Positions 6,894 through 15,227 of a stretch of 64,000 nt of DNA are shown here, in pieces; the first letter of the stretch is position 1; every line of letters begins with the position of its first letter. The notes under the pieces were generated by a model. It was not told the origin of the DNA. It saw only the letters and a list, made by a program, of their open reading frames with translations, and made no database searches. The position numbers and the translations under genes were made by a program. Source of the stretch: Bradyrhizobium rifense (GTDB lineage Bacteria; Pseudomonadota; Alphaproteobacteria; Rhizobiales; Xanthobacteraceae); contig NZ_VSSS01000007.1 in NCBI RefSeq assembly GCF_008123425.1, positions 1 to 64,000 on the forward strand, read 5' to 3'.

Positions 6894-7171
6894 TCTCTCC
6901 TCCTCGACCTCCGCCCCGTTGGCAGCGCTTGAGTTCTGCTGCCATTTTGTCTTTTGAAACTGAAAACCCCGCCAGCACCGCGGAGATGCTGACGGGGTCT
7001 TCGTGCTGTCGCCTCAACCCGGATGGCGGAGGCTTCCGCACTTGCAGGTCCAATCCGCTCCTCCCGATATCGTTCCCCTCGCGACGCGATTTTTTTCGCG
7101 GTGCGCGGTTCCACGTCCGGCGAACCATCGCGCGCCGGCGACGTTGTTTCCCGGATATGAAGGAGGAGATC

Positions 7172-7441
7172 ATGAAGAAGACTCTCGCAGTTCTTGCCAC
7201 CGTCGCAGCCGTCGGCGCGACCGCGGTCGCAGCACCTGCGCAGGCGCGCGGCATCGGCCCGGGTCTGGCGTTCGGTCTGGCCGCCGGTGCGATTACCGCA
7301 GGCGCCATCGCAGCGTCCCATCCGTATGGCTATTACGGTCCGGGCTACGGCTATTATGGCGGCCCCGCTTATTACAGCCCCGGCCCGTACGCCTATTACG
7401 GCGGCCCGTACTACCATCGCCACTACTACCGTCACTGGTAA
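7172..7441 (+). CDS. secreted Gly/Tyr-rich protein, 89 aa
   Basis: It has a clear Sec signal peptide (Met-Lys-Lys-Thr then a hydrophobic Ala-rich core, cleavage after Ala-Gln-Ala at about residue 26). A Gly/Ala helix follows, then a C-terminal half dominated by Gly-Tyr-Tyr-Gly and Tyr-Gly-Gly-Pro repeats and a His/Tyr end. An AAGGAGG ribosome-binding site seven bases upstream fixes the start at 7172 and rules out an in-frame ATG at 7157. It is probably a periplasmic or surface protein of low complexity. A strong terminator follows 15 bases after the stop. Confidence 0.7.
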   Translation: MKKTLAVLATVAAVGATAVAAPAQARGIGPGLAFGLAAGAITAGAIAASHPYGYYGPGYGYYGGPAYYSPGPYAYYGGPYYHRHYYRHW

Positions 7442-7455
7442 CGGCTGAGGAATCG

Positions 7456-7486
7456 AAAAGCCCGGAGCGATGCTCCGGGCTTTTTT
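7456..7486 (+). terminator. Rho-independent terminator
   Basis: A perfect stem AAGCCCGGAGC/GCTCCGGGCTT with loop GAT, followed by six T residues, 15 bases downstream of the Gly/Tyr-rich protein gene. Confidence 0.92.
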
Positions 7487-7512
7487 CGTGGGCGCAGGGC
7501 TTGCGCGATAGC

Positions 7513-7677
7513 TCACGGCCAGAGCGAGGGCCGTTCCACCTTGCGGGCGTTCTCGAGCGTCGAGACGAAATACTCGTCGCGCTCGCGCTTGAATTTTTCC
7601 TGCGTGGCACGGAAGGCGGCGACACGGGCGGCGATCTCTTCGCGTTCGCGGATCTTTCGTTGTTCGTCTTCGGTCAT
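7513..7677 (-). CDS. small helical hypothetical protein, 54 aa
   Basis: A 54-aa very charged protein beginning Met-Thr-Glu-Asp-Glu-Gln-Arg-Lys-Ile-Arg, predicted to be a single long amphipathic helix or coiled coil (about residues 3-45), ending Pro-Ser-Leu-Trp-Pro. A GGGGAGA ribosome-binding site is present seven bases upstream on the minus strand. It converges with the terminator of the Gly/Tyr-rich gene. Function unknown. Confidence 0.6.
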   Translation of the reverse strand: MTEDEQRKIREREEIAARVAAFRATQEKFKRERDEYFVSTLENARKVERPSLWP

Positions 7678-7943
7678 GTCAAATCTCCCCACTTGAATAT
7701 GTGTCCACTTCTGAACTCAAGCACTGCCGCCGCAATCACGTTGAGTCGCGTCAACATATGCATTGGCGCTTCTGATTGGGGCGTCAATGGGGAGGAGGCA
7801 TTGCAGGATTGTGATAAGCGAAGGTCGGAAAAAATTGCCGCCCCATCGCCGCTCCCGACTTGCGCGGCGGTGGATAACAGCGTCAACAATCTTGTCGCTT
7901 GCAGATGTTGCAGCGAGCGCGACGGCAAATCAGGAGGCGGCGA

Positions 7944-8705
7944 GTGATTGCATCAGACCTTCAGAGCGGTGTTGAACGGCTCGGCGACATGATCGCAAGC
8001 GCCAAGATCATCGTGCCGTTCACCGGCGCCGGCATCTCGACCGAATGCGGCATCCCCGACTTCCGCTCGCCGGGTGGAATTTGGACCCGCAACCGTCCGA
8101 TCCAGTTCGACGAGTTCGTCGCGAGCCAGGAGGCGCGCGATGAATCCTGGCGCCGGCGCTTTGCGATGGAGGAGGTCTTTGCCGCAGCGAAACCCGGACG
8201 CGGCCATCGCGCGCTCGCCTCGCTGCATCGCGCCGGCAAGATTCCCGCGGTCATCACCCAGAACATCGACAATCTGCATCAGGCCTCGGGCTTCGCCGCC
8301 GATCGCGTGATTGAACTTCACGGCAATACTACTTACGCGCGCTGCATCGGATGTGGGCAGGCCTACCAGCTCGACTGGGTGAAGCAGCGCTTCGATCGGG
8401 ACGGCGCCGCGCCCAACTGCACCGCATGCGACGAGCCGGTCAAAACCGCAACGATCTCGTTCGGTCAGGCGATGCCCGAGGATGAAATGCAGCGCGCAAC
8501 CGAGCTGTCGCAGGCCTGCGATCTCTTCGTCGCGATCGGTTCCTCGCTGGTGGTGTGGCCGGCAGCGGGCTTTCCGATGATGGCGAAGAACGCCGGTGCA
8601 CGTTTGGTGATCATCAATCGCGAGCCGACCGAGCAGGACGACATAGCCGACCTCGTCATTCGTCACGACATCGGCGAAGCACTCGGGCCCTTTGTCGGGA
8701 ATTGA
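7944..8705 (+). CDS. cobB: NAD-dependent protein deacylase, Sir2 family
   Basis: A 253-aa sirtuin that removes acyl groups from lysines using NAD. Motifs are complete: GAGIS at 28-32 with Asp39-Phe-Arg, QNID at 106-109, catalytic His126 in Glu-Leu-His-Gly-Asn, and zinc cysteines 134, 137, 159 and 162. The GTG at 7944 is taken as start because AGGAGG lies seven bases upstream; a longer frame from 7899 would add 15 Arg-rich residues. It stands alone and is cytoplasmic. Whether it prefers acetyl or longer acyl groups is not visible. Confidence 0.9.
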   Translation: MIASDLQSGVERLGDMIASAKIIVPFTGAGISTECGIPDFRSPGGIWTRNRPIQFDEFVASQEARDESWRRRFAMEEVFAAAKPGRGHRALASLHRAGKIPAVITQNIDNLHQASGFAADRVIELHGNTTYARCIGCGQAYQLDWVKQRFDRDGAAPNCTACDEPVKTATISFGQAMPEDEMQRATELSQACDLFVAIGSSLVVWPAAGFPMMAKNAGARLVIINREPTEQDDIADLVIRHDIGEALGPFVGN

Positions 8706-8908
8706 GGCATCAATTTGATTCGCGCCTGTGCAAGCTGTTCATAGGTTCCGGCGAATCTCTTTTTTGTCTATGCCTCGCAACCGGGAGTGTTATCTTTTGA
8801 TTCGAAAGATTCGCGTCGATTGAGAAGATTCTCTGAAGGTTCTCTAAAGACGCGTGATTCGACGCCGCCATTGAGGCGGGTTGCATGGCATGTGTGGGGT
8901 CCGGGGTT

Positions 8909-9541
8909 ATGGGGTCGTCGGACGGATTTGAGTCCAAGAAGCTGGGAGTTCCCGCAGCCGGCGAGCACGGCGGCGGTCGCGACAGCGCGCTCAGTCCCTT
9001 CACCGGGTTAGGTGAGGGCAGCGCCAACCTCGTCGAGGTTCATGGCGTCATCAAATGGTTTGACGCCTCAAAGGGCTACGGCTTCATCGTTCCCGACAAT
9101 GGATGGCCCGACGTGCTCCTGCACGTTACCGTGCTTAGGCGCGACGGCTTCCAGACCGCGTACGAGGGCGCCCGGATCGTTGTCGAGTGCATCCAGCGCG
9201 CCAAGGGCTATCAGGCCTTCCGCGTCGTCTCGATGGACGAATCGACCGCGATCCATCCCGCGCAGATGCTGCCGCCGCGCACCCACGTCACGGTGACCGC
9301 GACCAGCGGGCTCGAGCGGGCCCAGGTGAAATGGTTCAACCGGCTGCGCGGCTTCGGCTTCCTGACCTGCGGCGAGGGCACCCCCGACATCTTCGTGCAC
9401 ATGGAGACGCTGCGCCGCTTCGGCATGACCGAGCTGCGGCCGGGTCAGTACGTGCTGGTCCGCTTTGGGCCGGGCTCCAAGGGCATGATGGCCGCCGAGA
9501 TCCATCCCGAGACCGGATCGCCGGGTCTCCAGTCGCACTAG
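8909..9541 (+). CDS. double cold-shock-domain protein, 210 aa
   Basis: An RNA/DNA-binding protein with two cold-shock domains. The first is at about residues 46-110 (Gly-Val-Ile-Lys-Trp-Phe-Asp, Lys-Gly-Tyr-Gly-Phe-Ile) and the second at about 138-202 (Ala-Gln-Val-Lys-Trp-Phe-Asn, Phe-Gly-Phe-Leu, Asp-Ile-Phe-Val-His). RNP1 is degraded in domain 2 (Arg-Gly-Phe-Gly-Phe-Leu). A roughly 45-residue Gly-rich leader precedes domain 1. ATG at 8909 is chosen; one at 8885 is possible. The AT-richer 200-base upstream region may be a structured cold-responsive leader. Confidence 0.88.
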   Translation: MGSSDGFESKKLGVPAAGEHGGGRDSALSPFTGLGEGSANLVEVHGVIKWFDASKGYGFIVPDNGWPDVLLHVTVLRRDGFQTAYEGARIVVECIQRAKGYQAFRVVSMDESTAIHPAQMLPPRTHVTVTATSGLERAQVKWFNRLRGFGFLTCGEGTPDIFVHMETLRRFGMTELRPGQYVLVRFGPGSKGMMAAEIHPETGSPGLQSH

Positions 9542-9672
9542 CGGCTTCCCATTTTCGTATTCGTGAGCAGACGCGCGCGGCCCCGGGGTCGCGCGCTTCT
9601 GGCTTTTGTCACGATCGCCGCGTATGGATTGTCGCAGTCCCACGCCTTTGCGCCCGTCCCGAGTGCCATCCC

Positions 9673-10158
9673 ATGAAGCTTGATCGAAACATTGTCTGGT
9701 CCCTCGCCAGGGGCTGGCTTGCCGCCGTTCTCGTCGTTGTCGGCTTTGCCGTCGCAAGTGCGCCCGCCGGAGCCGCCAGCTTCCAGCCGCTCGAGATCGT
9801 CACCAAGAACGGCGTGCAGGTGTTCTCGGTGGAGATCGCGACCACGGACGAGGAGAAGCAGACCGGGCTGATGTACCGCAAGGAATTGGCCGACGGCAAA
9901 GGCATGCTGTTCGACTTCAATCCCGAACAGGAAGTCTCGATGTGGATGAAGAACACCTATGTCTCGCTCGACATGATCTTCATTCGTGCCGACGGGCGCA
10001 TCCTGCGCATCGCAGAGAATACCGAGCCGCTCTCGACCAAAATCATTTCGTCGGGAGGTCCCGCCCGGGCCGTCCTCGAGGTGGTGGCGGGAACAGCGCA
10101 GAAATACGGCATCCGTCCCGGCGACCGCGTCGGCCACCCCCTGTTCGGCAGCAAATAG
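9673..10158 (+). CDS. DUF192 family exported protein
   Basis: A 161-aa protein with an N-terminal signal peptide (hydrophobic core to Ala-Gly-Ala-Ala at about residue 35), followed by the DUF192 beta-barrel domain. Typical phrases are Gly-Leu-Met-Tyr-Arg-Lys-Glu-Leu, Gly-Met-Leu-Phe-Asp-Phe and Met-Trp-Met-Lys-Asn-Thr. It is periplasmic. The biochemical role of DUF192 is not established. It follows the cold-shock gene by 130 bases and may be co-transcribed; tRNA-Pro lies 85 bases downstream. Confidence 0.85.
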   Translation: MKLDRNIVWSLARGWLAAVLVVVGFAVASAPAGAASFQPLEIVTKNGVQVFSVEIATTDEEKQTGLMYRKELADGKGMLFDFNPEQEVSMWMKNTYVSLDMIFIRADGRILRIAENTEPLSTKIISSGGPARAVLEVVAGTAQKYGIRPGDRVGHPLFGSK

Positions 10159-10243
10159 GTCCGGAAATGGGAGCTGGCGGCGGGGCGATTGCCGCCTTGC
10201 TGGCGCCTCCCGAAGCGTGTATCGACGGGGCTCGCCGGACATT

Positions 10244-10320
10244 CGGGGTATAGCGCAGCCTGGTAGCGCGGCAGTTTTGGGTACTGCAGGTCGTTGGTTC
10301 GAATCCAGCTGCCCCGACCA
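10244..10320 (+). tRNA. tRNA-Pro (anticodon TGG)
   Basis: A 77-nt cloverleaf with acceptor CGGGG.../...CCCCG, an anticodon stem GCAGT/ACTGC around loop TTTGGGT (anticodon TGG), a T loop GTTCGAATC, and an encoded 3' CCA. Confidence 0.96.
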
Positions 10321-10495
10321 GTCCCGGGCTTGGACCCTCTTCATCCCCTAGAGATCTAAAAGCGCGGATGTCCGTACGCCGCCGCTGGCATTGGTCCGGC
10401 GGCCTGAGCATTACCGCGACAACTCGTCCACGACACAACCTCCGCGTCAGCCTCGCGTGATTTACCTCTGCGCGGGCAATGGGGAATGTTCGGAC

Positions 10496-11206
10496 ATGTT
10501 CAAAACTCTCTGGGTCGTGGCGCTTCTCGCTCTGGCTGCGACGACCGCATCTGCGGCTGATTATGCGCTGCAGGCGCCTCCGCTGGCGCCGCTCACCTTC
10601 AACTGGACCGGCTGCTACATCGGAGGTCATCTCGGCGGCGGTGCAAGCGAAGATCGCACGACGGTTGATTTCGGCGCGGCCGGCTTTATCGGCGGCGGGC
10701 AGGCTGGCTGCGACCATCAATTCGCATCGAACTGGGTGGTCGGCGCCGAAGGCCGGGCCGCATGGTCGAGCCTTTCGAGCCAACACGCCAGCAATGTCAG
10801 ATTTCCTGCGCTCGGCAACCTCGTGGTGCCATCGCAGTTCGGCCTCAAGAACGATTTTCTCGCCTCGGTCACCGCACGGTTCGGCTACGCCTATGGCTCA
10901 GGCTGGCTGTTCTATGGGCGAGGTGGCGTCGCCTGGACTCACGAGAAGATCGATGATGCGTATATCAGTCCGGCCACTGGTTTTGCGGTCGATCCAAGCG
11001 CATCCGTCATGCGGACCGGCTGGACATTGGGTGCGGGTGTGGAATGGGCGTTTGCGTCAAGCTGGTCGGCCAACGTCGAATACAATTACCACGACTTCGG
11101 CACGAAGGGCCCGATACAGCTGATCAGCCCGGTCGAAGGCATCACCGTGGCCCATCTCAAGGACACGATCCATGCCGCGACGATCGGCCTGAACTACCAC
11201 TACTGA
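10496..11206 (+). CDS. outer membrane beta-barrel protein, Omp25/Omp31 type
   Basis: A 236-aa protein with a Sec signal peptide ending Ala-Ser-Ala-Ala-Asp at about residue 20. It then has Trp-Thr-Gly-Cys-Tyr-Ile-Gly-Gly-His-Leu-Gly-Gly-Gly, the standard first strand of this family. Amphipathic strands and a terminal aromatic (His-Tyr) complete an eight-strand barrel. Two Cys residues (about 39 and 74) could form a disulfide. It sits in the outer membrane, where homologues contribute to cell-envelope stability. It is related to the protein at 11742 but is not a close duplicate. Confidence 0.85.
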   Translation: MFKTLWVVALLALAATTASAADYALQAPPLAPLTFNWTGCYIGGHLGGGASEDRTTVDFGAAGFIGGGQAGCDHQFASNWVVGAEGRAAWSSLSSQHASNVRFPALGNLVVPSQFGLKNDFLASVTARFGYAYGSGWLFYGRGGVAWTHEKIDDAYISPATGFAVDPSASVMRTGWTLGAGVEWAFASSWSANVEYNYHDFGTKGPIQLISPVEGITVAHLKDTIHAATIGLNYHY

Positions 11207-11251
11207 TGTGATCGGAAGCGGCCGGCATATTGCAGCCGGCCAGCTCAGGGG

Positions 11252-11473
11252 TCAGGACAGCAGCCACTCGCCCAGGCGCCAGGCCAGCCAGCCCAGCGCG
11301 CAGATCCATCCCACCATCGCGATCGCCGCGATCCCAAGCCCGCACAGTGCAAACAGCGACGTCCGGGGCTCCTCTGCCTCGGACAGTTTCTCGGTCGTCT
11401 CAACTTGGCTCACAGCATCCCCTTGGCCGACGGCCTGCTGTTCATTGGTCTCCGTTCGCTCGCGAAAATTCAC
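11252..11473 (-). CDS. small single-pass membrane protein, 73 aa
   Basis: An acidic/polar N-terminal half (rich in Glu, Gln and Thr) is followed by one long hydrophobic helix at about residues 41-66 with Trp residues near both ends, and a short C-terminal Gly-Glu-Trp-Leu-Leu-Ser. It resembles the membrane miniprotein at 29552-29713 in its tail pattern. It is convergent with the Omp gene. Function unknown. Confidence 0.6.
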   Translation of the reverse strand: MNFRERTETNEQQAVGQGDAVSQVETTEKLSEAEEPRTSLFALCGLGIAAIAMVGWICALGWLAWRLGEWLLS

Positions 11474-11741
11474 CGGCCGCGCTCCAACTCACACGGACGT
11501 GAGACCATCCGGCCGTCCATGCCGGCGCGCTTACGTCCGCACCGGACAGTCGGGAAGCTCATGCAACTCGTTGCAGCAAAATAGGTTGCTGCTGTTCGGC
11601 CGGAAATCGATGTCGATCGGCGGGTACCCTTCTCGATGCACATGGGCACGCACACCTTTTGCGAGTGTGCCTCCCGGGTAACACCTCGAATCTGGAAAGA
11701 GTGGTAGTTTTTCCGCAACCATTCTTGGGGGACATCATTCA
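11474..11741. other. intergenic region before the second Omp gene
   Basis: About 268 bases without a convincing gene. It presumably contains promoters for the membrane protein on its left and the Omp gene on its right. No strong hairpin or repeat was found. Confidence 0.45.
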
Positions 11742-12485
11742 ATGAAAAAATTGCCACTCGCGATCGCCATTCTGGCGATGAGCGCCAGCAGCGCGCTCTC
11801 TGCCGATCTTGCCGCGCGTCCGTACACCAAGGCGCCGCCGATGATCGCAGCGATATACGACTGGAGCGGCTTCTACATCGGTATCAACGGCGGCGGCGGT
11901 TCCGCGCACACCTGCTGGGACCTCGTGTTCCCCGGCGGCTCCATCCCCCAGGGGTGTCACAATTCCACCGGCGGCACCGTCGGCGGCCAGGTCGGCTATC
12001 GCTGGCAATCAGCCAATTGGGTCTTCGGTCTCGAAGGGCAGGGCAACTGGGCCGACTTCTCCGGCAGCAACATCACGCCGGTCGGTGGCAATCCCTTCGG
12101 TGGCGGAAGCATCCGGACCCGGATCGATGCGTTCGGGCTGATCACCGGCCAGGTTGGCTATGCCTGGAACAACGTCCTTGCCTACGTTAAGGGCGGCGCT
12201 GCGGTTGTGAGCGACAAATACGATGTGTTCTTCGCCGGTGCCGTGGCCGATACCGGCAAGGAGACGCGCTGGGGTGGCACGGTTGGTGCTGGCCTCGAGT
12301 TTGGCTTTGCGCCGAACTGGTCGGTGGGCGTCGAATACGACCACATCTTCCTGAACAGCAAGGACACCACGCTGGCGGCAGTCCCGGCCGGCGCTGCGAG
12401 CACCATTCATGTTCGCCAGGACGTCGACATGGGCCTGGTGCGCCTTAACTATCGCTTCGGCGGCCCGTTGATCGCGAAGTACTGA
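11742..12485 (+). CDS. outer membrane beta-barrel protein, Omp25/Omp31 type
   Basis: A 247-aa protein with a signal peptide cleaved near Ala-Leu-Ser-Ala at about residue 20, then the family's opening strand Trp-Ser-Gly-Phe-Tyr-Ile-Gly-Ile-Asn-Gly-Gly-Gly-Gly. Alternating strands follow (Gly-Gly-Gln-Val-Gly-Tyr-Arg-Trp, Val-Gly-Tyr-Ala-Trp-Asn), ending with Leu-Asn-Tyr-Arg-Phe-Gly-Gly. Its outer-membrane role is probably structural. Two Cys residues (about 51 and 66) lie in the first extracellular loop. Confidence 0.87.
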   Translation: MKKLPLAIAILAMSASSALSADLAARPYTKAPPMIAAIYDWSGFYIGINGGGGSAHTCWDLVFPGGSIPQGCHNSTGGTVGGQVGYRWQSANWVFGLEGQGNWADFSGSNITPVGGNPFGGGSIRTRIDAFGLITGQVGYAWNNVLAYVKGGAAVVSDKYDVFFAGAVADTGKETRWGGTVGAGLEFGFAPNWSVGVEYDHIFLNSKDTTLAAVPAGAASTIHVRQDVDMGLVRLNYRFGGPLIAKY

Positions 12486-12654
12486 GGCGCGCGGGGCGGC
12501 GGTTTGAACGGCGGCCGCCCCGACCATCAGTTCCTGTTTCCTCGCACTGAAATTTCGTCGCGATCCTGACGCCTGAATTTGGCGCCTGCCGCGTTGAAGG
12601 GGAGAGCAGGCGCTCAAGCGGCGCCGCACTCAGCTTTCTTCAGGCGAGGTTCTC

Positions 12655-13074
12655 ATGTCGATCAGTGCGATTGCTTCATCTTCCGCGGCGGTGACGGCAA
12701 CGCCGTCAACATCAGCGAATTCGTCCTCGGCGGCTTCGTCGACGTCGGCAACATCATCGACGTCTGCGACGTCGTCGACATCAGCGGCCTCGTCGACGTC
12801 TGCGACGTCGTCCGCGCAATCGGCGGGCGGAAGCTCAGGCTCGGGCGGCAGCGGCGGCTCGTCCAAGACGGTCGTCAGCGAGGTCTCGACCACCGTGAAC
12901 GGGATGACGACGACGACGATCACCTATTCCGATGGGACGACCGAGGTGGAGACAACCCCCGCCAGCTCGCAGGCCAGCCAGGGCAACCAGCCGGGACAGA
13001 CCTACAATTCGCAAGGTGCGCTGAGCTCCAGTGCCAACGCGAACAGCGCGTCGGCCGCGAGCAGCGGGGTCTGA
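12655..13074 (+). CDS. Ser/Thr/Ala-rich repeat protein, 139 aa
   Basis: A low-complexity protein with no recognisable catalytic domain. Residues 29-52 are a tandem hexapeptide (Ser-Thr-Ser-Ala-Thr/Ala-Ser) encoded by four 18-nt units at 12739-12810. A Gly/Ser hinge follows, then a short beta-rich segment (Thr-Thr-Val-Asn-Gly-Met-Thr-Thr-Thr-Thr-Ile-Thr-Tyr) and a second Ser/Ala/Gln region. There is no classical signal peptide, and a non-classical surface or secreted location is plausible. The opposite strand is also open but encodes an Asp/Val-Ala artefact of the repeat, so the plus strand is preferred. Confidence 0.55.
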   Translation: MSISAIASSSAAVTATPSTSANSSSAASSTSATSSTSATSSTSAASSTSATSSAQSAGGSSGSGGSGGSSKTVVSEVSTTVNGMTTTTITYSDGTTEVETTPASSQASQGNQPGQTYNSQGALSSSANANSASAASSGV

Positions 13075-13805
13075 ACGCTGATCAATCACTGACCGGAGGG
13101 CGCGTTCAAACGCGACGCCGAACCCCTCAGCGTTTGTTCTTTGATGGACGCGATCTCTGTGCGATTTTTGCTGGAGTTAAAACAGGTTATCCCGCGCAGA
13201 ATTACCAAAGCTTCATCGAACCTTTGGCCGTCACCACAGACATAACAGTGTTGGGGATTTCAGCGCCCAATGTCTAAACGGACGCCGCCAAGCGATGATA
13301 TTCCGCTTGCGCGGCGTTGCGCTTTTGAGGGCTCAGCCCGAGGCATACCAGCCGGCCGGAAACGGGATCAGCGGCCAGACCGGATAATTGTCGTTGGCAG
13401 CCCTCGTCGACCTCTCGTGGGGCGGCCTGGCAACGGGTATCGCGGGCGATGAAACCATCGCCAGATGCAAATGCGCAAATTGCAAATTCATGATCATCGA
13501 CCTGCAGTCAGTCGTTTGAAAAATTCAGCTTGAAATCAACCAGGCGCGCTTTCGGAAACGGCGCACTCATTCTCAAATCGCGCATGCATCTTAGAAAAGA
13601 TAGGCAGGCGTTTCAACCGGCAAGGCGGCGGTCTGTGGGCAAGTGTGGGCCAGGTAAGGTTGATCGGTTAGGTTAAGCACGAGCCGTCGTTGCGGCGGTT
13701 TTGAAGGCTGGTATCAAACCGGTCCCGGCACGCGACGATGCCGCATCTGCGGCTCACACGAGATCACATTCGTCGCGGCGTTTCGTTTCGCGCGAGTTGT
13801 CCGCC
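13075..13805. other. 731-base intergenic region with hairpin and short repeats
   Basis: No convincing gene. It contains a bulged hairpin around the repeated motif GGGGATTTCAGCGCCCA (annotated at 13238-13275) and a copy of CGGTTAGGTTAA at 13665-13676, also found at 6181-6192. A 60-codon frame starting at 13270 is Arg/Pro-rich and was not accepted. The AT content is higher than in flanking coding DNA. Confidence 0.5.
13238..13275 (+). repeat. hairpin bearing the 17-nt motif shared with the 5.1-5.3 kb RNA candidate
   Basis: Arms AGACA and TGTCT enclose a second perfect pair TTGGG/CCCAA, with an 8-nt bulge between them on the left and a 10-nt loop. The inner part, GGGGATTTCAGCGCCCA, is identical to the minus strand at 5281-5265, and it is complementary to the other arm at 5151-5165 with one extra G. 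Confidence 0.55.
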
Positions 13806-14000
13806 ATGACTTTCGATCTCACCTCCAAAACACTTCGCCAACGGTCGAACTGGACCGAGATCTGGCACCTCTGGACCGTGATCGTGCCGCGCCGCTCAAT
13901 CAACGGGCAACTCGTCTACGGCAAGGTCTGGCGCCGTCACGACGGCCGTGACTGGATCTACAAGAAGTTCACCGAATACGACGGCGAGGCGGCGGCCTGA
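13806..14000 (+). CDS. small hypothetical protein, 64 aa
   Basis: A 64-aa protein starting Met-Thr-Phe-Asp-Leu-Thr-Ser-Lys, rich in Trp (five residues) and Arg, with the phrases Trp-Thr-Val-Ile-Val-Pro-Arg-Arg and Gly-Lys-Val-Trp-Arg-Arg-His-Asp-Gly-Arg. It is predicted to be a small beta-sheet protein. The ATG at 13806 is preferred to one at 13701, whose extension is Ser/Arg-rich and unlike neighbouring coding DNA. Cytoplasmic. Family not recognised. Confidence 0.55.
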   Translation: MTFDLTSKTLRQRSNWTEIWHLWTVIVPRRSINGQLVYGKVWRRHDGRDWIYKKFTEYDGEAAA

Positions 14001-14048
14001 GGCTTCCGCCGCCGCGTGTCTCAGGCGGCCTTTTTCAAGCAGCCTTTT

Positions 14049-15227
14049 TCAAGCTGCTTTGGCCGCCGGGGTAGCCGCGGGCTTCGCCGGCGGCGGTTTC
14101 AGCGGCTTGTCCTGCCGCTTCGACCACGAGATGTAATAGGCGACCGTCGTCATGATCGCGATGCCAGCGATGGAGACGAAGAGCTGCGCGAACAGCGAAC
14201 CCGAGCTCATCGACAACTCGAAATGGCCGACGAAGGACAGGAACACGCCGACGCAGAACACGGCGAGCGATTGCTGGCCGCAGACGATCACCGGATCGAA
14301 GATCTTCCACTCCAGGCCCGGCCACTCCTTCGGCACGAAGCGGATCACCAGGATCACGATCACGACGAAGTGGATGAAGCGGTAGGGCGCGAGGTTGGTC
14401 TTGTCGTTCGGATTGAACGTCGAGAACAGCCATTCCGGGAACATGCCTCCGAGGGTGGGGAAGCGGCCGGCCATGGTCATGATCAGCGCGAACGCGAGAT
14501 AGCCAAGACAAAGCCACAACGTGATCGGCGAGTTGATCAGCTTGCCCGAGCGGCGCGCGCCGCCCATCGCGCACCAGGCGCCGAACACGAACAGCACCTG
14601 CCAGCAATACGGGTTGAAGTACCACTGGCCGGCCGGGTAGGCGTTCAGGTTCAGGCTGAAGTGACGCGCCGTCAGCCACAGGATGATGGAGAGCACCATC
14701 GTCAGGTCGGGCTTGCGCAGCATGAACCACAGCACCGGCGGAAACAGGCCCATCAGCACGATGTAGAGCGGCAGCACGTCGAGATTGAGCGGCTTGAAGC
14801 GCAGGAACAGGCCCTGGCGCAGCGTCTCGGTGGCGTTGTCGACGAGGCCTGCGACGTTGAACTCGTTGATCATCTCGGAATCGCCGAAGCGCAGCGCCAG
14901 ATAGCTGATCGAGGCGATGTAGATCACGAACAGGATGATGTGGGCGACATAGAGCTGCCAGACCCGCTTGGTGAGACGGGTGGCGCCGACGATGAAGCCG
15001 CGCTCCAGCATCATGCGGGCATAGACGAACGAGGCCGTATAGCCGGAGATGAAGACGAACAGGTCGGCGGCGTCGGAAAAGCCGTAATTGCGCGTCGTGA
15101 TCCAGTTCACGACGTTGTCGGGGATGTGGTCGAGGAAGATCGCCCAGTTGGCGATGCCGCGAAACAGGTCGAGCCTGAGGTCACGGCCCTTCTCGGGCAG
15201 CGTGGCGTTGATGTTCAGGAAGGCCAT
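14049..15227 (-). CDS. opgC: OpgC family membrane acyltransferase
   Basis: A polytopic protein of 392 aa with about ten transmembrane helices. It begins Met-Ala-Phe-Leu-Asn-Ile-Asn, then Gly-Arg-Asp-Leu-Arg-Leu-Asp-Leu-Phe-Arg-Gly-Ile-Ala-Asn-Trp-Ala-Ile-Phe-Leu-Asp-His, the signature opening of OpgC proteins, which succinylate osmoregulated periplasmic glucans. The C-terminal tail is Lys/Pro/Ala-rich and cytoplasmic. The start at 15227 is chosen over a longer frame whose first 35 residues are not hydrophobic. It is monocistronic on the minus strand. Confidence 0.88.
   Translation of the reverse strand: MAFLNINATLPEKGRDLRLDLFRGIANWAIFLDHIPDNVVNWITTRNYGFSDAADLFVFISGYTASFVYARMMLERGFIVGATRLTKRVWQLYVAHIILFVIYIASISYLALRFGDSEMINEFNVAGLVDNATETLRQGLFLRFKPLNLDVLPLYIVLMGLFPPVLWFMLRKPDLTMVLSIILWLTARHFSLNLNAYPAGQWYFNPYCWQVLFVFGAWCAMGGARRSGKLINSPITLWLCLGYLAFALIMTMAGRFPTLGGMFPEWLFSTFNPNDKTNLAPYRFIHFVVIVILVIRFVPKEWPGLEWKIFDPVIVCGQQSLAVFCVGVFLSFVGHFELSMSSGSLFAQLFVSIAGIAIMTTVAYYISWSKRQDKPLKPPPAKPAATPAAKAA

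Noticed and set aside
12739-12810. CRISPR-like array
   Set aside because: The repeats are directly adjacent 18-nt in-frame codon repeats without spacers, within a coding gene.
12630-12923. Minus-strand frame encoding Asp/Val/Ala repeats opposite the Ser-rich protein
   Set aside because: The repeat is open in several frames. The plus-strand product has a more natural start and a non-repeat beta segment downstream.
13270-13452. 60-codon frame after the repeated motif at 13.25 kb
   Set aside because: Arg/Pro-rich, no ribosome-binding site, and its start codon lies within the hairpin motif.
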